From assembly GCF_000292915.1 (NCBI RefSeq), contig NC_018514.1, positions 2,939,667 through 3,003,666 of the forward strand: a stretch of 64,000 nucleotides of DNA. Reading direction: 5' to 3'. The notes beneath the pieces are model-generated. The model worked only from the letters and a program-made list of their open reading frames with translations, ran no database searches and was not told the DNA's origin. The translations under genes were made by a program, and so were the position numbers. The DNA comes from Burkholderia cepacia GG4. Its GTDB lineage: Bacteria; Pseudomonadota; Gammaproteobacteria; Burkholderiales; Burkholderiaceae. Position 1 is the first letter of the stretch; each line of letters opens with the position of its first letter. Below, piece after piece: positions 17,875 to 26,814 of the stretch.

Positions 17875-18726
17875 TTACGCGGCGATGAACTCGTGCACGT
17901 AGCGGTTGAACACTGCGGGGCTCGCCGCGTTCATCCCGTGCGATGCACCGGCGACGGTCTGTCGTTGCGCATCGCCGATCCACTGCGACAGCGTGTCGAC
18001 GTTGTTGCGGAACATCTTCGGGCTGCGCTGGCCGTCGATCAGCAGCGTGCGGCACGCGATATCCGCTGCCGTGTGCTGCGAATACGCGGGCAGCGGATCT
18101 TGCAGCTGCTTTGGCAGCGTGCTCGCGTTGTCGATCGCCATCGTGCGAAAGCGCGACGTGCTCTTCTTCCATGCGCCGGGCAGGCTCACCGAGTCGACGA
18201 ACATCTCGAGACCGGCTTCCACTTCGCCTTGCCCGATCAGGTTCACGGCCTTGGTGCGCAGTGCGATCGCGCCGGCCGGCAGTGCGGCTTCGCGCACGCC
18301 CGGCTGTTGCAGCGGGCCGCCCGGATCGGCGAGCGTCAGCGTGTCGACGAGCTCCGGATGCTGGCGCGCGACGTTGAACGCGACGCTGCCGCCACGCGAA
18401 TGGCCGACCAGATGCACGGGGCCGAGATCGAGCGCGTCGATGAATTCGGCGAGCTCGTCGACGTGGTTCTGCCAGCTGAACTCGTCCTGGATGCCCGCTT
18501 CGACGGCCGGCCAGTAGTGGCTGAGGCTCGGTGCGATGCAGCGGTACTGCGCCGACAGCGACGCGAGTTGCGGATCCCAGTAACGGTAGTCGCACAACGA
18601 TCCGTGCACGAACACCATCGGTGCGCCGCTGCCCCGCTCGACATACGGCAGGCTGATGCCTGACGAAAGCGTTGCAAATTGCAGGTCGGGGTTCGCGAGC
18701 ACCGAAGGCTCGATTCGCATGTTCAT
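17875..18726 (-). CDS. Alpha/beta hydrolase
   Basis: A 283-residue single-domain alpha/beta hydrolase. It has the oxyanion region FVHGSLCDYRYWDPQL, the nucleophile elbow GHSRGG (Ser in LVGHSRGGSVAFN), a cap domain at about 130-200, and the late acid and His (ASHGMNAASPAVFNRYV). This pattern is shared by esterases, C-C hydrolases and haloperoxidase-like enzymes, and no substrate can be assigned. The start at 18726 is preferred to a TTG at 18762. A short AT-rich dyad ATCAA-TTTTA-TTGAT lies about 90 bp upstream and may belong to its promoter. Confidence 0.75.
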   Translation of the reverse strand: MNMRIEPSVLANPDLQFATLSSGISLPYVERGSGAPMVFVHGSLCDYRYWDPQLASLSAQYRCIAPSLSHYWPAVEAGIQDEFSWQNHVDELAEFIDALDLGPVHLVGHSRGGSVAFNVARQHPELVDTLTLADPGGPLQQPGVREAALPAGAIALRTKAVNLIGQGEVEAGLEMFVDSVSLPGAWKKSTSRFRTMAIDNASTLPKQLQDPLPAYSQHTAADIACRTLLIDGQRSPKMFRNNVDTLSQWIGDAQRQTVAGASHGMNAASPAVFNRYVHEFIAA

Positions 18727-18996
18727 GACTGAAAACTCAATGGGTGCGTCATCACGACGCAACTATGCCTCACGGCGACCTGCAAGGAAAACGCATAATT
18801 TTCATCGCGACGATCAATTTTATTGATGACTCGGCTGAAAACCCTTGTCGCAGCGTGGGGATATCTCGAAGCCTTCAATCATCTGACGGTTGGTGCCGCG
18901 GTCGAAAGCGCGTGCGAGCGCCTGCGCACACGCGCATCGCAGCGGGGGAAAAGGCAGGAAAAAGGCAGGGAAAAGGCCGCCGAACGCGGCCCGCTG

Positions 18997-19338
18997 TCAC
19001 CGCACCGCGAGCGCGGGGGCGGCCTGAAACTCGACGGGAAGATCGTTGTCGGCGGCGAACTGCATCGCGAAGTCGAATGCATCGGCGCATACGTTGCGCA
19101 ATTCGTCCGACACGAGCAGGCATTTGACGCCACCGTCGACGACCGGCATCGCGAGCCGCGACAGCGCACACGGATAGCCGGGCCGCCGTTCGCCGACGAA
19201 CAGCGTGATGACGCCCGCGAGCCGCTCGGGCCAGTCGCTCGGGCGGAAGGTTTTCTGCGCGTGCGTGACGCCGCGGATCAGGTGGCCGAGGGGTTGGCCG
19301 ATGAGGCGGCCAGGTTCGGTGATGTCGATGCGATCCAT
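18997..19338 (-). CDS. DUF3579 family protein
   Basis: A 113-residue protein ending a minus-strand cluster. The core IRGVTHAQKTFRPSDWPERL ... DGGVKCLLVSDELRNV ... FAADNDLPVEF matches the layout of DUF3579, a small cytoplasmic family of beta-proteobacteria with no known function. It starts 25 bp after the stop of the sigma54 response regulator and is probably cotranscribed with the transporter/two-component unit. The ATG at 19338 is chosen because the family homology begins there, although the frame is open to 19473. Confidence 0.75.
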   Translation of the reverse strand: MDRIDITEPGRLIGQPLGHLIRGVTHAQKTFRPSDWPERLAGVITLFVGERRPGYPCALSRLAMPVVDGGVKCLLVSDELRNVCADAFDFAMQFAADNDLPVEFQAAPALAVR

Positions 19339-19363
19339 GCTGGTGTGCGTATCCTCGTTCGCG

Positions 19364-20725
19364 TCATTCGCCGCCGTCGGCCGCCGCGTCGCCGCGCGCG
19401 GGAATCCGCAGGTTGCGCAGCTTGTGATAAAGCGTCTTCTTCGGCATGCCGAGCGCAACGCTTGCGTTCGCAACGTTGCCGTTGTGACGCCGCAGCATGT
19501 CCTCGATCAACATCCGCTCGAAATACGCGAGCTGTTCCGCGAGCGTGCCGCTCGCCGTGGCTGCGCCACCGGACGACAGCAGGCTGTCGCCGGTCAGGCC
19601 GAGCACGAAGCGATCGGCCACGTTCTGCAGTTCGCGCACGTTGCCGGGCCACGCATGCGTCATCAGTTCGGACACCTGCGCAGCCGTGACGACCGGCGCC
19701 GGCTGTCCGAAGCGGCGTGCGGCCGCGAGCACGAAATGCTCGAACAGCAGCGGCACGTCCTCGCGCCGTTCGCGCAGCGGCGGCAGCTCGATCTGCGCGA
19801 CGTTGAGGCGATACAGCAAGTCCGCACGGAAGCGCCCGTCGGCCGCGAGTTCGGCGAGATCGGCCTTCGATGCGGCCACCACACGGCAGTCGACCGGAAT
19901 CAGCTCGTTCGCGCCGAGCCGCTCGACCACACGCTCCTGCAGCACGCGCAGCATCTTGATCTGCAGCGGAATCGGCATCGTCTCGATCTCGTCGAGGAAC
20001 AGCGTGCCGCCGTGCGCCCACTCGATCTTGCCGATGCGTTTCTTGATCGCGCCGGTGAACGCGCCGGCCTCGTGGCCGAACAGCTCGCTCTCGAAAATCT
20101 GCTCGGGCAGGCCGCCGCAGTTCAGCGCGACGAAATGCGCATCGCGCCGGCCGCCGAAGTCGTGCAGGCTGCGCGCGATCAGTTCCTTGCCGGTGCCGGT
20201 CTCGCCGGTGATCAGCACCGACACCGACGTATCGGCGAGGCGCAGGATCTTCTTGCGCACGTCGGCCATCGCGGGCGACTTGCCGAGCACGAATGCCTCG
20301 ATGCCCTGCCAGTTGTCGAGCGCCGCGCGCAGCCCCTGCACCTCGAGCGTGAGCCGGCGCTTCTCGACCGCGCGCGCGACCCGGCCGGCGATCACGTCCG
20401 ACGAAAACGGCTTCTCGATGAAGTCGTACGCGCCGTCCTGCATCGCGCCGACGGCCGTCGAAATATCGGCGTGGCCGCTGATCAGCACGACCGGGATCTG
20501 CGCATCGACGGCCATCACGCGTTCGAGCAGCTGCAGCCCGTCGATGCCCGGCATCCGCACGTCCGACACGATCACGATCGGGGCGCCGGGCGCGACGTGC
20601 GGGAGCGCGTCGGCGGCCGACGCGAATGCGTCGACCGGGAACCCGGCGAGCGCGACGGCCTGCTCGACGCCGATCCGGACGTTTTCATCGTCCTCGACGA
20701 CCAGCACCCGAATCTCATCTTCCAT
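19364..20725 (-). CDS. Sigma54-dependent response regulator (DctD-like)
   Basis: A 453-residue NtrC-class activator: receiver domain (about 5-120) with Asp55 as phosphorylation site in VSDVRMPGIDG and Lys in FIEKPF; AAA+ domain (about 145-380) with Walker A GETGTGKE, the sigma54-contacting loop GAFTGA and Walker B GGTLFLDEIETMP; and a Fis-type helix-turn-helix at the C terminus (NGNVANASVALGMPKKTLYH). Its start overlaps the kinase gene by 11 bp. It very likely activates the 2-hydroxycarboxylate transporter, whose upstream region has a textbook sigma54 promoter and tandem dyads. Confidence 0.9.
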   Translation of the reverse strand: MEDEIRVLVVEDDENVRIGVEQAVALAGFPVDAFASAADALPHVAPGAPIVIVSDVRMPGIDGLQLLERVMAVDAQIPVVLISGHADISTAVGAMQDGAYDFIEKPFSSDVIAGRVARAVEKRRLTLEVQGLRAALDNWQGIEAFVLGKSPAMADVRKKILRLADTSVSVLITGETGTGKELIARSLHDFGGRRDAHFVALNCGGLPEQIFESELFGHEAGAFTGAIKKRIGKIEWAHGGTLFLDEIETMPIPLQIKMLRVLQERVVERLGANELIPVDCRVVAASKADLAELAADGRFRADLLYRLNVAQIELPPLRERREDVPLLFEHFVLAAARRFGQPAPVVTAAQVSELMTHAWPGNVRELQNVADRFVLGLTGDSLLSSGGAATASGTLAEQLAYFERMLIEDMLRRHNGNVANASVALGMPKKTLYHKLRNLRIPARGDAAADGGE

Positions 20726-22607
20726 GCTCTGTCCTTTGCAGCGTCGCCGCCGCGAATTCGATACTGAATTGCGCGCCGCCTTCGTCGCGGTTCGTCGCGG
20801 CGATCTTCGCGCCGAACCCCTCGACGATGCGCGACGTGATCGCGAGGCCGAGCCCGAGGCCCTGGCCGCGCGGCTTCGTGGTGACGAACGGCTCGAACAG
20901 GTGCGGCAGCACCTCGGGCGCGATGCCAGTGCCGCTGTCGGCGACGGTGAAGCGCACGCGGCCGGCTTCGTCCGCATCGTCCGCTTTGGCGGCTTCGATG
21001 ACGATGCGCCGTACCGGCGCGTCGCGCACCGCGTCGAGCGCGTTGCCGAGCAGGTTCACGATCACCTGCTGCAGCTGGCTCGATTCGGCGGAGACCGCCA
21101 TGCCGGGCGCGATGTTCACGTCGAGCTGCACGCCTTCGTCGCGAATCCGCGCATCGTAGATGAGCCGCGCATGCGCGACGGCCTCGTTCAGCGACACCGC
21201 GACGCGCTCGACATCGGGCTTGCGCGCGAAGGTCTTCAGCTCGCCGGTGAGCACCGCCATGCTGTCGACCAGCTTGCCGATCCGTTCGAGATTGGCGTAC
21301 GCCGGTGCCGGCTGGCCGCGCTCGAAGAACGTGCGTGCGTTGTCGCACAGCGTGCGGATCGCGACGAGCGGCTGGTTCAGCTCGTGCGTGAGGCCGGCGG
21401 CCATCTGCCCGAGCACCGCGAGCTTGCCCGCGTGCACGACTTCCTGCTGCGAATCGCGCAGCCGTTGCTCGGTGCGTTCGCGTTCGACGATCTCGCGCTG
21501 CATCCGCTCGTTCGTGGCCGTCAGCGCGGCCGTGCGCTGCGCGACGGTCAGCTCGAGCCGGTCGTTCGCGCGGCGCAGCGCGTCCTGCGCCCTCAGCCGC
21601 GCGACGATCGCCCGGCGTCGCTGGATCGCGTAGCCGACCAGCAGCGCGGCGATCAGGAACGCGCCGGTGACGAACACGAATGCGGTTTGCTGCTGCCGTC
21701 GTGCGCCGGCGATGTCGAGCAGCACCATCAGCGAATCGCCGGCCTGCGGCGCGGGGCGCGACATCACCAGATAGCGCGTGCTGCGGCCGGCGTGGCGCGG
21801 ATCGGGAAACGTGCCGAACCACGCGGCGGCACTGCGATCGCCGATCCGGCGGTACGGCAGCGCGTCGACCGTGCGGCCCGCATATTGCCGCGACGCCTGG
21901 ATGTCGCGCTGCTGCTGCGCGGTGATCGGACGCAGCGCGGTGAATTTCCACGCCGGTTCGGTCGAGATCACGACCACGCCGTTGCCGTCGACCACCATCG
22001 CGGCGACGCCCGGCGCGCGCCATGCGGATTCGAGCGGGTCGACGCTGATCTTCACGGCCGCGACGCCGATCGGCACGCCGTCGTCGCGCACCGCGCTCGC
22101 GAAGTAGACGCCCGGCACGCCGGTGTTGGTGCCGATTCCGAAGAAGCGGCCGCTGCCGCGCGCGAGCGCGTCCTTGAAGTACGGCCGGTACGACACGTTG
22201 GTGCCGACGAAGCTGATCGTCTCGTTCCAGTTGCTGGCGGCGATCACTTCGCCCTGCAGGTCGATCACGTCGACGGCGCCGCTGCCCGCATCGCGGTTCA
22301 CGGCTTCGAGATAGGTGTTCACCGAATGCACGAGACCGGGTGCGTCGTGCGGCGCGGCCTTCAGCATCGCGCGTACGCCGTCCTGTCGCGCGACCAGGCC
22401 GGGCAGGATCTCGAAGCGGCCGAGTTCGCTTTTCAGGCTCGACGCATACAGGTCGAGCCGGTGCTCGCCGGTTTCCTCGAGCGCGTCGATCGCGCGTTCC
22501 CACGCGAAATCGACGGCCGCGCCCGCCACGCCGACATACAGCACGGCGGCCGACGCCCAGCCCCACCACGGGATTCCCTTGAAGCTCTTCTGCACGTTCG
22601 CCCTCAT
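20715..22607 (-). CDS. Membrane sensor histidine kinase (DctB-like)
   Basis: A 630-residue kinase with a first membrane helix (about 12-35), a large periplasmic sensor of the DctB/dCache type (about 40-290), a second helix (about 295-318), a coiled coil (about 330-395), a HisKA domain with His408 in AAGLTHELNQPL, and an HATPase domain with LLGNALDAV and the G boxes DSGTGIAPE and GQGLGLGLA. DctB homologues bind C4-dicarboxylates; here the ligand is probably a 2-hydroxycarboxylate such as citrate or malate because of the adjacent transporter. The ATG at 22607 is chosen over a TTG at 22619. Three tandem 14-bp repeats precede it. Confidence 0.88.
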   Translation of the reverse strand: MRANVQKSFKGIPWWGWASAAVLYVGVAGAAVDFAWERAIDALEETGEHRLDLYASSLKSELGRFEILPGLVARQDGVRAMLKAAPHDAPGLVHSVNTYLEAVNRDAGSGAVDVIDLQGEVIAASNWNETISFVGTNVSYRPYFKDALARGSGRFFGIGTNTGVPGVYFASAVRDDGVPIGVAAVKISVDPLESAWRAPGVAAMVVDGNGVVVISTEPAWKFTALRPITAQQQRDIQASRQYAGRTVDALPYRRIGDRSAAAWFGTFPDPRHAGRSTRYLVMSRPAPQAGDSLMVLLDIAGARRQQQTAFVFVTGAFLIAALLVGYAIQRRRAIVARLRAQDALRRANDRLELTVAQRTAALTATNERMQREIVERERTEQRLRDSQQEVVHAGKLAVLGQMAAGLTHELNQPLVAIRTLCDNARTFFERGQPAPAYANLERIGKLVDSMAVLTGELKTFARKPDVERVAVSLNEAVAHARLIYDARIRDEGVQLDVNIAPGMAVSAESSQLQQVIVNLLGNALDAVRDAPVRRIVIEAAKADDADEAGRVRFTVADSGTGIAPEVLPHLFEPFVTTKPRGQGLGLGLAITSRIVEGFGAKIAATNRDEGGAQFSIEFAAATLQRTEHGR

Positions 22608-22619
22608 CGAAGCCCGCAA

Positions 22620-22671
22620 CCGTCCGCTACCGGCCGTCCGCGACCGGCCGTCCGCTACCGGCCGTCAGCAA
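22620..22671. repeat. Tandem 14-bp repeat upstream of the sensor kinase
   Basis: Units CCGTCCGCTACCGG, CCGTCCGCGACCGG and CCGTCCGCTACCGG are directly adjacent (22620-22661), followed by a partial fourth unit starting CCGTC. They lie 12 bp upstream of the kinase ATG in the transporter-kinase gap. This is a slippage-prone array whose copy number could vary between strains and change translation of the kinase. Confidence 0.8.
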
Positions 22672-22748
22672 CGACGCGCGCCGCACGCCGGCAGAGCCGG
22701 CGGCGGCGCGTGCGAAGCAGCCTGCGCGACGGTGCGCGCGACCGCGCA

Positions 22749-24113
22749 TTATCCGAAGTGCGCGACCAGGATCAGCGTCACCGTGACGACGATCGCGCCG
22801 CCGATGCGCGTCGCGATCTGCGCGAACGGCATCAGTTGCATCCGGTTCGCGGCGGTCAGGATCGCGACGTCGCCGGTGCCGCCTTGCCCGCTGTGGCAGG
22901 CGTTCACGATTGCGGTGTCGATAGGGTACATCTTCAGCAGGCGGCCGACCACGAAACCAGTGCCCATCAGCGTCGCGACGGTCGACACGATCGTGATGAC
23001 GTTGACGACCGTGAAAGCTGCGGTCAGCTTGTCCCACGGCGTCATCGCGACGCCGATCGCGAACAGCAGCGGATACGTGACGGCGGTCGAGAAGAACTTG
23101 TAAACCACGAACGCGCCTTCCTGCAGCGGCGGCGACACCGCGCGCGCGAGCTTGACCAGCACCGCGAGGAACAGCATCGCGACCGGCGCGGGCAGGCCGA
23201 ACAGCTTGTGCGCCATCAGGCCCACCAGATACAGCGTGATGGCCGTGATGCCGGCGCCCGCGATATGTGTGACGTCGACGTGGCCGCGGATTTCCTCGTT
23301 TTCCGGCGTCATGTCGCCGCTTTCGCCGACCTGCAGGCGGCCGTTGCCGGTCAGGTGCGGCATGCGCTTGCCGAGCATGTCGAGCGCGCCCGACAGGATG
23401 ATCGCGGTCAGGCTGCCGAGCATCACCGGCGGCAGCACCATCGCGAACATCTCGCCCTGCGGCAGGTGCATCAGTTCCGAATAGCCGATCGACAGCGGAA
23501 TCGCGCCTTCGCCGACGCCGCCGGCCATGATCGGCACGACGATGTACAGCAGCGTGTGGCGTGCGCCGAGGCCGAGCGCGGTCCCGACCGCCGTGCCGAC
23601 GATCGCGGCCGCGACCGAGCCGGCGGCGAGCGGGATGAAGATCTTCACGAAGCCCTGGATCAGCACGCGCCGGTCCATGCTCAAGATGCTGCCGACGATG
23701 ATCGATGCGATGAACAGGTACAGGAAGTTGGTCGACTTCGTGAACTCGATCGTCAGGTTCAGCACCGGCTTCGGCAGCACGTGATAGTAGGTGAGCGCCG
23801 ACGGCACGAAGGTCGCGAAGATCGCGGCCGCACCGATGTTGCGCAACAGCGGCAGGCGCTTGCCGAGTTCGGCGCAGGTGAAGCCGAAGAACGCGAGCAC
23901 GGCGATCGCCATCGAGATCTCGCCGGGCACCTTGCCCGTCACCGCGAAACCGACGATCAGCGCGAACAGGATCACGTAGACCGGCAGCGGGATGATGCCG
24001 ACGCGGATTTCCATCAGCTTCCACCAGCCTTCCGGCCAGAAGCGTTCGCGCGTGGCGGGACCGGCTTCGGCAATCGCCTCCGGACGGGATTGGGTATGGA
24101 TAGAGGTCTGCAA
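22749..24113 (-). CDS. 2-hydroxycarboxylate transporter family (CitS/CimH-like) symporter
   Basis: A 454-residue inner-membrane symporter of the 2HCT family, which takes up citrate, malate or lactate with Na+ or H+. About eleven membrane segments are arranged as two inverted halves. The two re-entrant-loop signatures are visible: GGVGEGAIPLS in the first half and CHSGQGGTGDVAILTAANR in the second. The N-terminal 35 residues are polar. It is transcribed first in a minus-strand cluster with a DctB-like kinase and a DctD-like activator, and is preceded by a sigma54 promoter, so expression is probably induced by its own substrate. Confidence 0.9.
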   Translation of the reverse strand: MQTSIHTQSRPEAIAEAGPATRERFWPEGWWKLMEIRVGIIPLPVYVILFALIVGFAVTGKVPGEISMAIAVLAFFGFTCAELGKRLPLLRNIGAAAIFATFVPSALTYYHVLPKPVLNLTIEFTKSTNFLYLFIASIIVGSILSMDRRVLIQGFVKIFIPLAAGSVAAAIVGTAVGTALGLGARHTLLYIVVPIMAGGVGEGAIPLSIGYSELMHLPQGEMFAMVLPPVMLGSLTAIILSGALDMLGKRMPHLTGNGRLQVGESGDMTPENEEIRGHVDVTHIAGAGITAITLYLVGLMAHKLFGLPAPVAMLFLAVLVKLARAVSPPLQEGAFVVYKFFSTAVTYPLLFAIGVAMTPWDKLTAAFTVVNVITIVSTVATLMGTGFVVGRLLKMYPIDTAIVNACHSGQGGTGDVAILTAANRMQLMPFAQIATRIGGAIVVTVTLILVAHFG

Positions 24114-24174
24114 GACGTGTCTCCTGATGTTGGAATGCCTGCATCGCTTCGCGGCATCGTGTGCCGTCTATTAC

Positions 24175-24189
24175 GCAACCCCCGTGCCA
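24175..24189 (-). promoter_or_regulatory. Sigma54 promoter of the 2-hydroxycarboxylate transporter
   Basis: Read on the minus strand: TGGCACGGGGGTTGC, which fits the -24/-12 consensus TGGCACR-N4-TTGC at every fixed position. It ends 61 bp before the transporter ATG. A DctD-like sigma54 activator is encoded in the same cluster, which strongly supports function. Confidence 0.88.
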
Positions 24190-24272
24190 GGAATCCGGGC
24201 TGACGGAATATTTTTAGTTCATTGATTCATAAGGGATTTGTTTCGTCGGTGGAAAGGGTCGCCGGGACCGGC

Positions 24273-24318
24273 AGGCCGAGATTTCGGAATTCGCCCGGCG
24301 CCCAGGCCGAGATTTCGG
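24273..24318. promoter_or_regulatory. Tandem upstream activator sites
   Basis: AGGCCGAGATTTCGG occurs at 24273-24287 and again at 24304-24318. The second copy extends to the dyad GGCCGA-GATT-TCGGCC. The copies are 31 bp apart, close to three DNA turns, and lie about 85-130 bp upstream of the sigma54 promoter. This is the usual geometry for dimers of an NtrC-class activator; the DctD-like protein is the obvious candidate. The rest of the 346-bp gap up to the next plus-strand gene shows nothing else clear. Confidence 0.75.
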
Positions 24319-24535
24319 CCAGGCAGCCGGCCGGGCGCCCGGTCCCGGGTGATCGCGCGCCATATCGCCGCACGCGATTTTCTTCGCAGAATCGCTTCGT
24401 AGACCGCCCTCGCGCCGCTCTCTATCATCGGCTGATCCTTTTCCGATGCGACGACGACTGTCCGGAGAACGCCCGTGCGTTCGCCGCGGCGTCGCTCATC
24501 CGTCGATACCGTCTATGGACAGGAGAGTGGTTCCC

Positions 24536-25366
24536 ATGCTGCATGCCGTTTTTTCCGCCCGCTTTTCCTCCGGCCGTGTTGCCCGCTTGCTGGCAGCCGC
24601 GCTGCTCGGCGTCGTGATGCTGAACGGCGCCCGCGCCGACACCGCGCCGCTGAAGGTCGGCATCTCGACGAGCCCGCAGATCGACGCGCTGAAGATCGCC
24701 GCGAAGGAGGCGAAGGCACAGGGGCTCGACGTGCGGATCGTCGAATTCACCGACTGGAATACGCCGAACGCAGCGCTCGCGAACAAGGACATCGACGTCA
24801 ATTACTTCCAGCACATCCCGTTTCTCGAGAACGCGAAGAAGCAGGGCGGCTACGACTTCGTATCGATCGCACCCGGCACGATCATGAAGATCGGCCTCTA
24901 TTCGAAGAAGGTGAAGCGCTTCGACGAGCTGAAGGACGGCGCGCGGGTCGCGATCGCGAACGATCCGGTGAACGGCGGGCGCGGGCTGTTGCTGCTGCAG
25001 CGCGCGGGGCTGATCACGCTGAAGCCGGGCACCGACTACCGCGCGACGACGCACGACATCGTGTCCAACCCGAAGCACCTGAAGATCATCCCGCTCGAAG
25101 CGTCGCAGCTCGCGCGCTCGCTCGATGACGTCGATCTCGCGCAGGGCTACCCGAGCTTCATCAAGCTCGCCGGCACGACCGACCCGAACAGCGCGCTGCT
25201 GTTCGACGGTACCGAGAACAAGAGCTTCGCGATCCAGTGGGTCGTGCGGCCGGACAGCGTGAACGACGCGCGCATCCGCAAGTTCATCTCGATCTACCAG
25301 CACTCGCCGGCCGTGCGCCGTGCGCTCGACAACGCGTTCGGCTCGCTGTACGCGATCGCGTGGTGA
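24536..25366 (+). CDS. MetQ/NlpA-type ABC substrate-binding protein
   Basis: A 276-residue periplasmic binding protein of the MetQ/NlpA family. A signal peptide ends near LNGARAD; unlike MetQ it has no lipobox cysteine, so it is probably soluble. The family stretch KVGISTSPQIDALKIAAKEA is followed by DVNYFQHIPFLEN, matching the MetQ YFQH motif. The start at 24536 follows AGGAGAG. It heads a six-gene operon with a monooxygenase, MetN/MetI-like ABC components and a DszC-like flavoprotein, so the ligand is more likely an organosulfur compound than methionine itself. Confidence 0.83.
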   Translation: MLHAVFSARFSSGRVARLLAAALLGVVMLNGARADTAPLKVGISTSPQIDALKIAAKEAKAQGLDVRIVEFTDWNTPNAALANKDIDVNYFQHIPFLENAKKQGGYDFVSIAPGTIMKIGLYSKKVKRFDELKDGARVAIANDPVNGGRGLLLLQRAGLITLKPGTDYRATTHDIVSNPKHLKIIPLEASQLARSLDDVDLAQGYPSFIKLAGTTDPNSALLFDGTENKSFAIQWVVRPDSVNDARIRKFISIYQHSPAVRRALDNAFGSLYAIAW

Positions 25367-25377
25367 CGGAGGCGGAC

Positions 25378-26796
25378 ATGACGACGGCGAACCGCAAGAA
25401 GATCCTGCTCAACGCGTTCAACATGAACTGCGTCGGGCACATCAACCACGGACTGTGGACGCATCCGCGCGACCGCTCCGCGCACTACACCGATCTCGAC
25501 TACTGGTCCGATCTCGCGAAGACGCTCGAACGCGGCAAGTTCGACGGGATCTTTCTGGCCGACATCGTCGGCGTGTACGACGTGTTCGGCGGCGGCCCCG
25601 ATGCGGCGCTGCGCGAATCGGTGCAGGTGCCGGTCAACGACCCGCTGCTGCTCGTGCCCGCGATGGCGCAGGTCACGCGGCATCTCGGCTTCGGCGTGAC
25701 CGCGAACCTGACCTACGAACCGCCTTACCTGTTCGCGCGCCGCATGTCGACGCTCGATCACCTGACGAAGGGGCGCGTCGGCTGGAACATCGTCACCGGC
25801 TATCTCGACAGCGCCGCGCGCGGGATGGGCCTGGCGCAGCAGATCGGCCACGACGACCGCTACGAACGCGCGGACGACTACATGGACGTCGTCTACAAGC
25901 TGTGGGAACAGAGCTGGGACGACGACGCGGTGATCCGCGACGCGCAGGCGCGCGTGTTCGCGCAGCCCGGCAAGGTGCGGCGGGTGAAGCACGACGGGCC
26001 GTTCTATTCGGTCGATGCGATCCACCTGAGCGAGCCGTCGCTGCAGCGCACGCCGGTGTTGTACCAGGCCGGTTCGTCCGCGCGCGGCGTCGAGTTCGCG
26101 GGCCGTCACGCCGAATGCGTGTTCGTGAATGGCCAGAGCAAGGCCGCCGCGCGCGCGGCGGCGCTCGACATCCGCGCGGCTGCCGCGCGGCAGGGCCGCG
26201 ATCCGGCGTCGATCAGGATTTTCGCGGGCGTGAGCGTCGTGACGGCCGAGACCGAGCGGCTCGCTCGCGAGAAATTCGACGAATACCGGCGCTATGCGAG
26301 CCCGGAGGCAGGGCTCGCGCACTTCGCGAGCTCGACCGGCATCGACTTCGCGAAGTACGGCCTTGACGAACCGATCTCGTACGTGAAGACCGATTCGATC
26401 CAGTCGGCCGTCGACGCGATCTCGCGCAAGAGCACCACCGGCACGTGGACCGTGCGCCGCATGCTCGAACAGATGTCGCTCGGCGGCCGCTATGCGCCGA
26501 TCGTCGGCTCACCGTCGCAAGTCGCGGACGAACTGCAGTCGTGGATCGACGAGACCGGCATCGACGGCTTCAACCTGACGCGCACCGTGATGCCCGAGTC
26601 GTTCGAGGATTTCGTCGACTGGGTCGTGCCCGAGTTGCAGAACCGCGGCCTCTACAAGGAAGACTACGATCCCGCGCCGACGCTGCGCGAGAAGCTGTTC
26701 GGCGCGGGCGCGCGGTTGCCCGCATGGCATACGGGCGCGCAGCACCGGCCGGCCGCCGCGCCGGCACCGGAACCGGCGCATCCCGCGCATGCATGA
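25378..26796 (+). CDS. NtaA/SnaA/DszA-type FMNH2-dependent monooxygenase
   Basis: A 472-residue flavin monooxygenase of the bacterial luciferase superfamily, in the NtaA/SnaA/DszA/SoxA branch. Typical segments are visible: MNCVGHINHGLWTHPRD near the start, GKFDGIFLADIVGVYD, GRVGWNIVTGYLDSAARGMG, and the YERADDYMDVVYKLWEQSW block. Such enzymes oxidise sulfones, sulfonates or aminopolycarboxylates with reduced flavin supplied by a separate reductase, which is not in this window. It lies 11 bp after the binding protein gene and 18 bp before the ABC ATPase. The Ala/Pro-rich C-terminal tail is probably disordered. Confidence 0.87.
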   Translation: MTTANRKKILLNAFNMNCVGHINHGLWTHPRDRSAHYTDLDYWSDLAKTLERGKFDGIFLADIVGVYDVFGGGPDAALRESVQVPVNDPLLLVPAMAQVTRHLGFGVTANLTYEPPYLFARRMSTLDHLTKGRVGWNIVTGYLDSAARGMGLAQQIGHDDRYERADDYMDVVYKLWEQSWDDDAVIRDAQARVFAQPGKVRRVKHDGPFYSVDAIHLSEPSLQRTPVLYQAGSSARGVEFAGRHAECVFVNGQSKAAARAAALDIRAAAARQGRDPASIRIFAGVSVVTAETERLAREKFDEYRRYASPEAGLAHFASSTGIDFAKYGLDEPISYVKTDSIQSAVDAISRKSTTGTWTVRRMLEQMSLGGRYAPIVGSPSQVADELQSWIDETGIDGFNLTRTVMPESFEDFVDWVVPELQNRGLYKEDYDPAPTLREKLFGAGARLPAWHTGAQHRPAAAPAPEPAHPAHA

Positions 26797-26814
26797 ACCT
26801 GATGGGGCGAAGCG

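Noticed and set aside
22620-22671. CRISPR-like short repeat array
   Set aside because: Units are directly adjacent without spacers and no cas genes are present; it is a simple tandem repeat.
19497-24203. Open frame of 1568 codons on the plus strand
   Set aside because: It is antisense to the sigma54 regulator, kinase and transporter genes, is Arg/Ala-rich in composition, and results from the strong third-position GC bias.
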